Source: Arthrobacter globiformis (GTDB lineage: Bacteria > Actinomycetota > Actinomycetes > Actinomycetales > Micrococcaceae). From it: a stretch of 64,000 bases of DNA. Where the stretch lies: NCBI RefSeq assembly GCF_030817195.1, contig NZ_JAUSYZ010000001.1:1984001-2048000 (forward strand). The letters are read 5' to 3'. The position numbers were made by a program, and so were the translations under genes. The notes beneath the pieces were generated by a model. That model made no database searches. It saw only the letters and a list, made by a program, of their open reading frames with translations, and had not been told where the DNA came from. Below, piece after piece: positions 1 to 8,131 of this stretch (within the stretch, counting starts at the first letter, position 1; each line of letters begins with the position of its first letter).

Positions 1-6
1 AGAAGG

Positions 7-678
7 GTGACAAGCACCGAAGCGACCGCGGCCGGCTCCAACAGCTCCGGTATCTGGAATCTCCCCAACATCCTCACGATGCTCCGCATTGTGCTGGTGC
101 CGTTCTTCGTGTGGTTCCTCATCGCCGACGCCCCCGGCCTGCGCAGCGAATCCGGGGCCTGGCGCTGGGCAGCAGTGGCGGCGTTCGCCGTCGCGATTTA
201 CACGGACAAGCTCGACGGCGACATCGCCCGCAGCAGGGGACTGGTCACCGACTTCGGCAAGATCGCCGACCCGATCGCGGACAAACTTCTGACCGGCTCC
301 GCGCTGGTCATGCTGTGCGTCCTGAACGAGCTGCCCTGGTGGATCACCATCGTGATCCTGGTCCGTGAGTGGGGCATCACGGCGCTGCGGTTCTTCGTGA
401 TCCGCTACGGCGTCATCCCGGCATCGCGCGGCGGCAAGCTCAAGACGGTCGTCCAGACCGTGGCGATCTTCCTCTACCTTCTTCCGCTGGCACCCATCGC
501 CCCGTGGCTGACCTGGGTGGCCTTTGCGGTCATGCTCGCTGCCGTGCTGATCACCGTCTGGACCGGCGTCGAATACGTTGTCCAGGCGCTGAAAGTCAGG
601 TCGGAGGGGTTGCGCCGGCGGGCTGCGGAGCACGACAAGCCCAACCAGGACATCCCTAACCAGGAAGGCCATCCGTGA
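7..678 (+). CDS. pgsA: CDP-diacylglycerol-glycerol-3-phosphate 3-phosphatidyltransferase
   Basis: Integral membrane enzyme that makes phosphatidylglycerol phosphate from CDP-diacylglycerol and glycerol-3-phosphate. The 223-residue protein carries the full CDP-alcohol phosphotransferase signature: D67, D70-G71, A74-R75, G84, D88 and D92, in the D-x2-D-G-x2-A-R-x8-G-x3-D-x3-D spacing. About four hydrophobic segments surround it. The GTG start lies at the very edge of the window, so an upstream start cannot be excluded. The stop overlaps the cinA start by 4 bp (GTGA), so the two genes are translationally coupled. In actinobacteria this gene normally sits between ftsK and cinA. Confidence 0.93.
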   Translation: MTSTEATAAGSNSSGIWNLPNILTMLRIVLVPFFVWFLIADAPGLRSESGAWRWAAVAAFAVAIYTDKLDGDIARSRGLVTDFGKIADPIADKLLTGSALVMLCVLNELPWWITIVILVREWGITALRFFVIRYGVIPASRGGKLKTVVQTVAIFLYLLPLAPIAPWLTWVAFAVMLAAVLITVWTGVEYVVQALKVRSEGLRRRAAEHDKPNQDIPNQEGHP

Positions 679-1160
679 CGAATCTGCACCGGATCGCCGG
701 GGAGGCCGTGGCTGCGGCCGTCGGGCGTGGCGTTACCGTCGCCACCGCCGAGTCACTCACCGCCGGAATGGTGGCCGCTGTCCTGGCCGATACCCCGGGG
801 GCGTCTGCCATGCTGCAGGGCGGCGTGGTCTCTTACAACAACACCCTGAAGCGGGACGTTCTTGGCGTTCCGCAGGACTTGCTGGACGCCGTCGGGTCGG
901 TGGACGAAGCGGTTGCGGCCGCCATGGCGCAAGGCGCCCGGCGCGTCTGCGCCGCGGACCTGGCCGTCTCCACCACGGGCGTGGCAGGGCCCGACGCGCA
1001 CGACGGCAAGGCCGTGGGAACGGTGTTCGTGGGCGTCGCCACCGCAGCCGGTGTCCAGACCTTTCCGTACAAGTTCGAGGGCACCCGGGCAGAGATCCGC
1101 GGGCTGGCCTGTGGCGCTGCTTTGGAGCGTCTGCAGGAGGCACTGGCTGCGCTGGGCTGA
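675..1160 (+). CDS. cinA: CinA C-terminal-domain family protein (nicotinamide-nucleotide amidase)
   Basis: 161-residue stand-alone CinA C-terminal domain, the PncC type that deamidates NMN to nicotinic acid mononucleotide in pyridine nucleotide salvage. The family motif TAESLTAG lies near residues 24-31, and STTGVAGP near residue 100 completes the active-site region. There is no N-terminal MoaB-like domain, as is usual in actinobacteria. It is coupled to pgsA by a 4 bp overlap and followed by clgR, the conserved actinobacterial order. Its historical link to competence is not supported here by any other competence gene. Confidence 0.9.
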   Translation: MTNLHRIAGEAVAAAVGRGVTVATAESLTAGMVAAVLADTPGASAMLQGGVVSYNNTLKRDVLGVPQDLLDAVGSVDEAVAAAMAQGARRVCAADLAVSTTGVAGPDAHDGKAVGTVFVGVATAAGVQTFPYKFEGTRAEIRGLACGAALERLQEALAALG

Positions 1161-1199
1161 GCCCATGACTGCGCTAAGCTACCGGGAGTAAGGTTGCCG

Positions 1200-1225
1200 G
1201 GAACAAAAAGCGATTCCGAATAGTT
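1200..1225 (+). promoter_or_regulatory. Candidate SigH/SigR-type ECF promoter of clgR
   Basis: GGAAC at 1200-1204, 18 nt, then GTT at 1223-1225 fits the GGAAY-N18-GTT pattern of the actinobacterial SigR/SigH family. As I recall, clgR of Corynebacterium glutamicum is driven by such a sigma factor. The pattern match is seen; the function is inferred. Confidence 0.45.
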
Positions 1226-1329
1226 GTCACATTGTGTCGCCTCTCCTGGAGGGAGGCGCCTAGGATGAAGAGAACAAATGCGGTTCACGTCACAGTGAAT
1301 CGAAAGCATGAGGGAGCAAGGCGATACAG

Positions 1330-1782
1330 ATGGTAAAGCAGCCCGTGTCCGTAAACGGCGTTGTCCGCTGGAAGGACGTGGGCCTCGCCGATCAGGCCAA
1401 GAGCGAACAGAAGGAGCGCAAGATGGTTGTACTTCGTCACGAAATTGGTGATGTTCTGCGCGATGTCCGCCAGCGTCAAGGGCGTACCCTCCGCGAAGTC
1501 TCGCACAGCGCCCGGGTATCCCTGGGTTACCTCAGTGAGGTGGAACGCGGCCAGAAGGAAGCGTCCTCGGAACTCCTGTCCTCGATCTGCTCGGCGCTGG
1601 ACGTACCGCTTTCCAGCATGCTCCGCGAGGTCAGCGACCGCGTTGCCGTGGCTGAAGGCGTTGCCGTGCCGGATACCGTCCCGCAGGAATTCTCCCAGCG
1701 TTACGGCCGGGACCTTGAGCGCGACCTGAGCAGCGAGCTCAACAATCAACTGGCAACGGAAATGCTCTCGGGCGCCCGGTAA
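1330..1782 (+). CDS. clgR: Cro/C1-type HTH regulator of Clp protease genes (ClgR-like)
   Basis: Transcriptional activator family that controls clpP and other proteolysis genes in actinobacteria. An XRE-type helix-turn-helix fills roughly residues 38-95 (VVLRHEIGDVLRDVRQRQGR, then a typical ARVSLGYLSEVERGQKEASS recognition region). Two starts are possible. ATG 1423 has a perfect AAGGAG six bases upstream and gives the usual 119-residue ClgR. ATG 1330 adds 31 residues, and those codons have a very high G/C third position (about 26 of 31), as if translated. I give the longer form but treat the start as open. A strong terminator follows. Confidence 0.85.
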   Translation: MVKQPVSVNGVVRWKDVGLADQAKSEQKERKMVVLRHEIGDVLRDVRQRQGRTLREVSHSARVSLGYLSEVERGQKEASSELLSSICSALDVPLSSMLREVSDRVAVAEGVAVPDTVPQEFSQRYGRDLERDLSSELNNQLATEMLSGAR

Positions 1783-1816
1783 CTGAACCCCGGTAACCCG
1801 GACCACAGAACTACAG

Positions 1817-1849
1817 CGAAGGCCTCCGGCAGTCTGCCGGAGGCCTTCG
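1817..1849 (+). terminator. Rho-independent terminator after clgR
   Basis: A perfect 14 bp stem (1817-1830 with 1836-1849) closes a 5 nt loop directly downstream of clgR. The T-tract is weak, as is common at this GC content. Confidence 0.8.
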
Positions 1850-1870
1850 TCGTGCCTGGCTTCCCGTCGG

Positions 1871-1936
1871 GGCTGACCAGTCGCGCTCTGCTGTCCGGTT
1901 GCGCTCTGCTGTCCGGTCGCGGCTGACCAGTCGCGC
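1871..1936. repeat. Nested short direct repeats between clgR and the MarR gene
   Basis: A 16 bp unit (GGCTGACCAGTCGCGC) occurs at 1871-1886 and 1921-1936. Between the copies a 17 bp unit (GCGCTCTGCTGTCCGGT) is repeated at 1883-1899 and 1901-1917. The region is non-coding. Confidence 0.8.
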
Positions 1937-1960
1937 CTCGATGGCTACGAGCCGTCCTGT

Positions 1961-2476
1961 CTAGGCGCCGTCCTTGGGAAACCCGTCACGTTCGTATGTG
2001 GCGTTGAGTTTGGCCATGTAGGCAGCCAGTGCCTCGAGATCCTCTACCGGCCATTCGCCCAGGCGCTCCCGGAACACCTGCCGCCTGGCATCCTGCACCT
2101 GGTGCATCTTCTCCTCGCCTTCGGCGGTGAGCCTGATGGTTTGCGCCCGGCCATCCAGGGGATCGGCTTCCTTGAGCACCAGGCCGATGCTTTCAAGGAA
2201 CGCGATCTGCCTGCTGACGGATGGCTTGCCGACGCCGATGCAGGATGCGAGTTCGGTCAGGCGGATGGGCCCGCTCTTGCGGATGACGGTGAGCAGGCCG
2301 TAGGCGGCGGGCTCCATGTCCGGGTGGACCTCGCGCGACAGTTGCTGGGAAACGGACCGGGCCCGTCGCCAGAAAAGACTGATCTGATGCTCCACGTTGG
2401 TCAGTGCCGTATCAAGCGTGTCCTCGAAGGGGGCACCGGCTCCGGGGGCTTCAGCGGGGTTGCTCATGGCAACCAT
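1961..2476 (-). CDS. MarR-family transcriptional regulator
   Basis: 171-residue winged-helix regulator. The central part reads as a classic MarR domain: LTELASCIGVGKPSVSRQI as the recognition helix, then a wing with the conserved DPLDGRA. The frame stays open upstream to 2848, but that extension runs antisense across the DUF3046 gene, so the start is placed at ATG 2476 (alternative 2467). No ligand can be named. It is divergent from DUF3046-recA, with only about 33 bp between the two starts. Confidence 0.85.
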   Translation of the reverse strand: MVAMSNPAEAPGAGAPFEDTLDTALTNVEHQISLFWRRARSVSQQLSREVHPDMEPAAYGLLTVIRKSGPIRLTELASCIGVGKPSVSRQIAFLESIGLVLKEADPLDGRAQTIRLTAEGEEKMHQVQDARRQVFRERLGEWPVEDLEALAAYMAKLNATYERDGFPKDGA

Positions 2477-2509
2477 TCTAGAGTCAGCGCCCGTGAGAGA
2501 CTGTATTGA

Positions 2510-2749
2510 GTGAGGATTAGTGATTTCTGGCGGCTGATGGACGATGAATTCGGGGCCGGGTACTCGCGCGTGCTGGGCGGTTCCCTCGTCCTTGCAGGCG
2601 TCGGCGGCCGGACGGCGAACCAGGCCCTCGCCGCCGGCGTCAGTCCACGCGACATCTGGCTCGCCGTGTGCGACGTCCAGGACGTCCCCGAGGAGCGCCG
2701 CCTCGGCCGCGACATCAAGCCCCGCCAGGGCGGCCCAGACCTGGTCTGA
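2510..2749 (+). CDS. DUF3046 family protein
   Basis: 79-residue protein starting MRISDFWRLMDDEFG, with the conserved VGGRTANQALAAG and PRDIW segments and a C-terminal VPEERR of the DUF3046 family. Its function is unknown. The family is nearly always found just upstream of recA in actinobacteria, which suggests a link to recombination or simply shared ancestry of the locus. GTG start; no strong ribosome-binding site is visible. It lies on the same strand as recA, 210 bp upstream. Confidence 0.85.
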   Translation: MRISDFWRLMDDEFGAGYSRVLGGSLVLAGVGGRTANQALAAGVSPRDIWLAVCDVQDVPEERRLGRDIKPRQGGPDLV

Positions 2750-2798
2750 GCAGGTCCCGACCCCGGCCCAAGAAGCTGCTGACACGCCGACCGATTGT

Positions 2799-2827
2799 TC
2801 GAATATCTGTTCGGGTGCGGCTATGCT
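2799..2827 (+). promoter_or_regulatory. recA promoter with LexA (SOS) box
   Basis: TCGAAT-ATCT-GTTCGG at 2799-2814 matches 10 of 12 positions of the actinobacterial SOS consensus TCGAAC-N4-GTTCGA. A -10 hexamer TATGCT at 2822-2827 lies 17 bp from the left arm of the box, so LexA would cover the -35 region. Confidence 0.75.
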
Positions 2828-2959
2828 TTTTGGCAGCGGGTTATCCACATACGCACGCCTGTCCGGTAAGAATGTCAGCGGGTGGCGCTAGCGTCGGTGA
2901 TGACAGACAAAGGGCCGCTGAGGCCCCTCCAAAGCGAGAAAGCATTAGAGGTGTGAACC

Positions 2960-4012
2960 ATGGCGGCAGCCCCGGATCGTGAAAAAGCGCTTGAAGCAGC
3001 GCTCGCGCAGATTGACAAGCAGTTCGGCAAGGGATCGATCATGCGGCTGGGCGACGAAACGCGCGCCCCCATCGAAGTCATCCCCACCGGCTCCATCGCG
3101 CTGGACGTCGCACTCGGAATCGGAGGTCTCCCGCGCGGCCGCGTCGTGGAAATCTACGGACCGGAATCGTCGGGTAAGACCACCGTTGCCCTGCACGCCG
3201 TGGCCAACGCCCAGCGTGCCGGTGGCATCGCTGCCTTCATCGACGCCGAGCACGCCCTCGATCCCGAATACGCAGCCAAGCTCGGCGTGGACACGGACGC
3301 CCTGCTGGTCTCCCAGCCGGACACCGGTGAGCAGGCCCTGGAGATCATGGACATGCTGGTGGGCTCCGGCTCACTGGACATCGTGGTCATCGACTCCGTG
3401 GCAGCCCTGGTGCCGCGGGCGGAAATCGAAGGCGACATGGGCGACAGCCACGTCGGCCTGCAGGCACGGCTCATGAGCCAGGCCCTGCGAAAGATCACCG
3501 GCCGGCTGAGCCAGACCAAGACCACCGCCATCTTCATCAACCAGCTGCGTGAGAAGATCGGCGTGTTCTTCGGATCACCGGAAACCACCACCGGTGGTAA
3601 GGCGCTGAAGTTCTACGCGTCCGTGCGCATCGACGTCCGCCGCATCCAGACCCTGAAGGAAGGTGCCGATTCCGTCGGTAACCGGACCAAGGCCAAGATC
3701 GTCAAGAACAAGATGGCTCCGCCCTTCAAGATCGCCGAATTCGACATCATCTACGGCCTGGGCATCTCCCGCGAGGGCGGCATCATCGACATGGGCGTGG
3801 AGCACGGCATCATCAAGAAGTCCGGGTCCTGGTTCACGTACGACGGCGACCAGCTTGGCCAGGGCATGGAGAACTCGCGCCGCTTCCTGCGCGACAACCC
3901 GGAACTCGCTGCGGAACTGGAACGGCTCATCAAGGAAAAGCTCGGTGTGGGAACCAAGCCTGCGGCCGACGCTGAGGCCTCACCGAAGCTGAAGGCCGTT
4001 GACGGCTTCTAG
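2960..4012 (+). CDS. recA: Recombinase RecA
   Basis: ATP-dependent strand-exchange protein and co-protease for LexA. The 350 residues include Walker A GPESSGKT at 67-74, followed by the conserved ALHAVANAQRAGG and IDAEHALDP regions and the L1/L2 DNA-binding loops (GSPETTTGGKALKFY near 200-214). Full length for the family, with no intein. Start supported by an AGAGGTG element just upstream. It is preceded by an SOS box, and its last 14 bases overlap the proposed start of recX, the usual partner. Confidence 0.98.
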   Translation: MAAAPDREKALEAALAQIDKQFGKGSIMRLGDETRAPIEVIPTGSIALDVALGIGGLPRGRVVEIYGPESSGKTTVALHAVANAQRAGGIAAFIDAEHALDPEYAAKLGVDTDALLVSQPDTGEQALEIMDMLVGSGSLDIVVIDSVAALVPRAEIEGDMGDSHVGLQARLMSQALRKITGRLSQTKTTAIFINQLREKIGVFFGSPETTTGGKALKFYASVRIDVRRIQTLKEGADSVGNRTKAKIVKNKMAPPFKIAEFDIIYGLGISREGGIIDMGVEHGIIKKSGSWFTYDGDQLGQGMENSRRFLRDNPELAAELERLIKEKLGVGTKPAADAEASPKLKAVDGF

Positions 4013-4628
4013 CAAACGCCGGTCCTCTTCGGCCTTCGCTAAGGCCGGAGGGGACCGCACAGCAGGACCCAGCCCGGAACCCGATGAGGACCGTGATGCA
4101 GATCCCGCGTCGGTGGCGCGCGCCATAGTGCTGCGCCAGCTGACCGCATCGCCCAAGAGCCGGCTGCAGCTGGAACGCAAGCTGGCCGAGCGCAACGTGC
4201 CGGAGGACGTCGCCGCGGCCGTGCTGGACCGCTTCGAAGAGGTCCGGCTCGTTGACGACGCGGAATTCGCGGACATGTGGGTGCGGAGCCGGTCCCAGTC
4301 GCGCAGGCTGGCCAGGGGAGCCCTCCGCCGGGAACTCGCGGACAAGGGCATTGATGCTGACACGGCGGCGTCTGCCTTGGAGCAGCTGAGTGACGAGGAC
4401 GAGGAAGCCGCCGCGCGCCATCTCGTGGAACGCAAGCTGCGGCCGGGGACGGACCTGTCAGGCCGGGCGGAGCGGGACAAGGCCACACGGCGGCTCGCGT
4501 CCATGCTGGCCCGCAAGGGATACCAGCCCTCGCAGGCCTTCCGGATCGTGGCCGAGGTCCTTGACGCCGCAGCCGTGGGTGCTCCGGCCTGTGAAGACTC
4601 CGCCGAGGCCACATCTCACTGGGAGTGA
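3999..4628 (+). CDS. recX: Regulatory protein RecX
   Basis: Modulator that binds RecA filaments and limits their extension. 209 residues: a variable charged N-terminus (about 40 residues), then helical RecX repeats, for example ARAIVLRQLTASPKSRLQL, LVDDAEFADMWV and ARKGYQPSQAFRIV near the end. The proposed TTG start at 3999 overlaps the end of recA by 14 bp with a GAAGG just upstream. A later start is possible because the first 40 residues are not conserved. Co-transcribed with recA. Confidence 0.92.
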   Translation: MTASSKRRSSSAFAKAGGDRTAGPSPEPDEDRDADPASVARAIVLRQLTASPKSRLQLERKLAERNVPEDVAAAVLDRFEEVRLVDDAEFADMWVRSRSQSRRLARGALRRELADKGIDADTAASALEQLSDEDEEAAARHLVERKLRPGTDLSGRAERDKATRRLASMLARKGYQPSQAFRIVAEVLDAAAVGAPACEDSAEATSHWE

Positions 4629-4654
4629 GCGCACCCGGTACCCTTGGCAGCCGG

Positions 4655-4669
4655 TACCCTTAACGAGTG
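4655..4669 (+). promoter_or_regulatory. Leaderless-type promoter of miaB
   Basis: TACCCT at 4655-4660 stands 6 nt before the GTG start at 4667, so transcription should begin at or next to the start codon. It lies in the second copy of an 11 bp direct repeat (CCGGTACCCTT at 4635-4645 and 4651-4661). Confidence 0.5.
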
Positions 4670-6223
4670 AGTCTGACCTATCCTTCCCCCGCAACCGGCA
4701 CCGAAAACGCACCAATCGGCGACGCCGAGGTGCCCCGCACGTATCAGGTGCGCACCTTCGGCTGCCAGATGAACGTTCACGACTCGGAGCGCATGGCGGG
4801 GATGCTGGAAGCCGCCGGTTATGTACCGGCGGACGGTGCCCAGGCCGACGTCGTGGTCTTCAACACCTGCGCGGTGCGGGAGAACGCAGACAATAAGCTC
4901 TACGGCAACCTCGGCCAGCTGGCGCCGATCAAGGCAGCCAACCCGGGGATGCAGATCGCCGTCGGCGGCTGCCTCGCCCAGAAGGACCGCGAAACCATTC
5001 TGAAGAAGGCTCCCTGGGTCGATGCCGTCTTCGGCACGCACAACGTCGGCGCCCTGCCCGCACTCCTGGACCGGGCCCGCCACAACAACGAGGCGCAGCT
5101 GGAGATCCTCGAGTCGCTGGACGTCTTCCCGTCCACGTTGCCCACCAAACGCGACTCGGTTTATTCGGGCTGGGTGTCCATTTCAGTCGGCTGCAACAAC
5201 ACCTGCACCTTCTGCATCGTCCCCGCCCTGCGCGGCAAGGAAAAGGACCGGCGGCCCGGAGAGATCCTCGCCGAGGTCCAGGCCCTGGTGGACGACGGCG
5301 CCATCGAAGTGACGCTCCTCGGCCAGAACGTGAACTCGTACGGGGTGGAGTTCGGGGACCGCCAGGCCTTCTCCAAGCTGCTGCGGGCCTGCGGCGAGAT
5401 CCCGGGCCTGGAACGGGTGCGGTTCACCAGCCCCCACCCGGCCGCGTTCACGGATGACGTCATCGACGCCATGGCCGAGACGCCCAACGTCATGCCGCAG
5501 CTGCACATGCCGCTCCAGTCGGGTTCGGACAAGGTCCTGCGCGACATGAAGCGTTCCTACCGGTCAGCGAAGTTCCTCGGCATCCTGGACAAGGTCCGCG
5601 CCAGGATGCCGCATGCCGCGATTTCCACGGACATCATCGTCGGTTTCCCGGGGGAGACGGAGGAGGACTTCCAGGCGACCCTGGACGTCGTCGAAAAGTC
5701 ACGCTTCGCCACAGCCTTCACCTTCCAGTACTCCAAGCGGCCCGGTACGCCGGCCGCGGACCTGCCGGACCAGCTGCCCAAGGCGGTGGTGCAGGAACGC
5801 TTTGAGCGCCTCACCGCCCTTCAGGACCGCATCGCCGCGGAAGAAAACGCCAAGCAGCTGGGACGCGGCGTCGAGGTCATGGTCACCGCGCAGTCTGGCC
5901 GCAAGTCCGAGGAAACCCACCGACTCTCCGGCCGTTCGCAGGACCAGCGCCTTGTCCACTTCACAGTTCCCGAGGGCGCTCCTGCCCCAAGGCCCGGAGA
6001 CCTGGTGACAGTCACCATCACGGAAGCCGCCGCCTTCCACCTGATCGCCGATCCGGCCACCGCGGACGACTACTCCCTGCGCCGGTCCCGCGCCGGTGAC
6101 GCCTGGGACAGGGCACAGGCCGACTCCTGCGGGGCCCCTGCGCCGGGTGCAGCAGGTGCCGGCGGGTCAGGCAAGTCCGGCGTGTCGCTCGGCATGCCCT
6201 CGCTCCCGGTGCGGAGCCGCTGA
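4667..6223 (+). CDS. miaB: tRNA-2-methylthio-N6-dimethylallyladenosine synthase
   Basis: Radical SAM methylthiotransferase that converts i6A37 to ms2i6A37 in tRNAs reading UNN codons. The N-terminal MTTase domain supplies C33, C68 and C102 for the auxiliary 4Fe-4S cluster. The radical SAM triad is C176-x3-C180-x2-C183, and a TRAM domain follows near residues 375-455. The 518 residues exceed the usual ~450-500 because of a Gly/Ala/Ser-rich tail of about 50 residues. miaA starts 4 bp after the stop, so consecutive steps on A37 are encoded together (MiaA acts first). Confidence 0.95.
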   Translation: MSLTYPSPATGTENAPIGDAEVPRTYQVRTFGCQMNVHDSERMAGMLEAAGYVPADGAQADVVVFNTCAVRENADNKLYGNLGQLAPIKAANPGMQIAVGGCLAQKDRETILKKAPWVDAVFGTHNVGALPALLDRARHNNEAQLEILESLDVFPSTLPTKRDSVYSGWVSISVGCNNTCTFCIVPALRGKEKDRRPGEILAEVQALVDDGAIEVTLLGQNVNSYGVEFGDRQAFSKLLRACGEIPGLERVRFTSPHPAAFTDDVIDAMAETPNVMPQLHMPLQSGSDKVLRDMKRSYRSAKFLGILDKVRARMPHAAISTDIIVGFPGETEEDFQATLDVVEKSRFATAFTFQYSKRPGTPAADLPDQLPKAVVQERFERLTALQDRIAAEENAKQLGRGVEVMVTAQSGRKSEETHRLSGRSQDQRLVHFTVPEGAPAPRPGDLVTVTITEAAAFHLIADPATADDYSLRRSRAGDAWDRAQADSCGAPAPGAAGAGGSGKSGVSLGMPSLPVRSR

Positions 6224-6227
6224 CCCG

Positions 6228-7127
6228 GTGGCGGGCCAGCCCCCCGTCATTGCGGTCGTCGGACCCACCGGATCGGGCAAGTCCGACCTCGCCGTCGAAC
6301 TTGCCCTGGCCCTGGACGGCGAGGTGATCAACGCCGACGCCATGCAGTTCTACCGCGGCATGGACATCGGCACCGCCAAGGTCACCGAAGCTGAACAACG
6401 GGGCGTCCGGCACCACCTGCTGGACATCCTGGACGTGACGCAGGAGGCGTCGGTGTCCGACTTCCAGCAGCAGGCGAGGGACGCCGTCGCCGATATCCAC
6501 CGCCGCGGCAGGCGCGCCATCCTGGCCGGCGGGTCGGGCCTGTATGTCCGCGCCGCGCTCGACGTGCTGGAGTTTCCGGGAACCGACCCGGAAATCCGCG
6601 CCCGGCTCGAACAGGAGAACGCCGAGGCAGGCACTGCCGCACTGCTGGAACGCCTCCGGGCGGTGGATCCCGTCTCCGCCGGGCGTCTCGGCGACGCCCG
6701 CCGCATCATCCGCGCGCTGGAGGTGTTCGAACTGACGGGACGCCCGTTCAGCTCGTTCATGCCGACGCGCGAGTACCACCAGCCGGCCGTCCAGATCGGC
6801 CTGCAGGTGGACCGTGAGCGGTTGCGTGACCGGCTCGCCGTCCGCGTGCACCGGATGGTGGAGCAGGGGCTGCTGGCGGAAGTCGAACGGCTGGACGCCC
6901 AGGGCCTGCGCCGCGGCAAGACCGCACCGCGCGCACTGGGCTACGCCCAGTTCCTCAAAGTGCTCGACGGCGAAACGGACGCAGCGCAGGCAGCCGAGGA
7001 AACCATCGTGGCCACCAGGCAGTTCGCCCGCCGGCAGCTGACGTGGTTCCGGGCCGATCCCCGCATCAGCTGGCTGGACTGGCAGGACCCCCGGCTGGCT
7101 GCCAAAGCGGCCGACCTCGCCCGCTGA
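6228..7127 (+). CDS. miaA: tRNA dimethylallyltransferase
   Basis: Transfers a dimethylallyl group to A37 of tRNA, producing the substrate of MiaB. The 299-residue form starting at GTG 6228 has the P-loop GPTGSGKS at residues 12-19 and the following family motifs (INADAMQFYRGMDIGTAK, GGSGLYVRA, ALGYAQF). The frame is open further upstream through the end of miaB, but homologues begin just before the P-loop, so 6228 is preferred. Only 4 bp separate it from miaB. Confidence 0.95.
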   Translation: MAGQPPVIAVVGPTGSGKSDLAVELALALDGEVINADAMQFYRGMDIGTAKVTEAEQRGVRHHLLDILDVTQEASVSDFQQQARDAVADIHRRGRRAILAGGSGLYVRAALDVLEFPGTDPEIRARLEQENAEAGTAALLERLRAVDPVSAGRLGDARRIIRALEVFELTGRPFSSFMPTREYHQPAVQIGLQVDRERLRDRLAVRVHRMVEQGLLAEVERLDAQGLRRGKTAPRALGYAQFLKVLDGETDAAQAAEETIVATRQFARRQLTWFRADPRISWLDWQDPRLAAKAADLAR

Positions 7128-7159
7128 GCCAGCATCAAAGCACTGGAAGAAAGACTCTT

Positions 7160-8131
7160 ATGCCGCTCGCAGTTGCCAGCACGCCACAGCGCACTTCGCG
7201 GCGGACCCTCACTGTTGCGATCGCCTCGCTGTTGGGCGCGACGCTGTTCTGGGCAGGCAACTACATTGTTGGAGCCGGCGCGGTCGAGAGCATCGACCCT
7301 CTCAGCCTCGTCCTGCTGCGCTGGTTGGGCGCCGTGGTTCCGCTGCTGGCTATCGCCCAGATGGCAGAGCGCCCGCAATGGCGGCAGGTGCTGGCAGCGT
7401 GGCCATGGCTGGTCGCACTGAGTGTGTTCGGACTGCTGGGCTACAACCTGCTTCTGTACACAGCTCTCGAGCACACTGATGCATTCAACGCTTCCCTCAT
7501 CAATGCGTTCAACCCGGCACTCATCACGTTGGCCGCTGCCGTGTTCCTCAGGGAACGCCTGACCCGCAGGGCAGTTGGCGGTGTCCTGATCGCACTTGCC
7601 GGGGTGCTCCTTGTCCTCAGTAACGGCGACCTGGGCAAGCTGCTGCAGGCTGGCTTCGGGACGGGCGAGCTGTTCATGATCGCGGCAATTGCAGCGTGGT
7701 CCGCGTATACGATCACCGGGCGCCTGGCTCCGCCACTGCCCCCGATAACCGCCACGGCCATCCAGGCTTCGATCACGATCGTTGTGCTCGCACCATTCAG
7801 CCTGGCTGCCGGCGGTCCAGCCCTGCCCTCCACGCAGGGTGCGATTGCTTCCCTGGCCTTCATTGCGCTCTTCCCGTCTGTGCTGTCCTACCTGCTGTGG
7901 AACCGGGCCCTGACAGTCATCCCCGCCGGCAACGCCGGGGTATTCCTTAACCTCATCACCGTCTTTACAGCCTTGTTCACAATCCTCTCGGGGCATCCCT
8001 ACACCTTTGCCCAGATAGCAGGCGGGGTGATTGTCATCGCCGGCATCCTCCTCACCAGCGCCCGCGGTCTGCGAGGCACAGCCAAGCCGTTTTTCTGGCG
8101 CCGCCGGCGGGCGGGTAACCTTGAACCATGA
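7160..8131 (+). CDS. EamA/DMT-superfamily transporter
   Basis: 323-residue inner-membrane protein with about ten hydrophobic segments arranged as two EamA repeats (first near residues 20-145, second near 160-295). This is the drug/metabolite transporter architecture, typically an exporter of amino acids or other metabolites. The substrate cannot be told. ATG 7160 has GGAAG about ten bases upstream. The stop overlaps dapF by 4 bp (ATGA). Its codons are less G/C-biased at the third position than those of miaA and dapF, hinting at insertion into this otherwise conserved block. Confidence 0.88.
   Translation: MPLAVASTPQRTSRRTLTVAIASLLGATLFWAGNYIVGAGAVESIDPLSLVLLRWLGAVVPLLAIAQMAERPQWRQVLAAWPWLVALSVFGLLGYNLLLYTALEHTDAFNASLINAFNPALITLAAAVFLRERLTRRAVGGVLIALAGVLLVLSNGDLGKLLQAGFGTGELFMIAAIAAWSAYTITGRLAPPLPPITATAIQASITIVVLAPFSLAAGGPALPSTQGAIASLAFIALFPSVLSYLLWNRALTVIPAGNAGVFLNLITVFTALFTILSGHPYTFAQIAGGVIVIAGILLTSARGLRGTAKPFFWRRRRAGNLEP

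Noticed and set aside
2477..2848. N-terminal extension of the MarR gene to 295 residues
   Set aside because: It overlaps DUF3046 on the other strand and has no MarR-like content.
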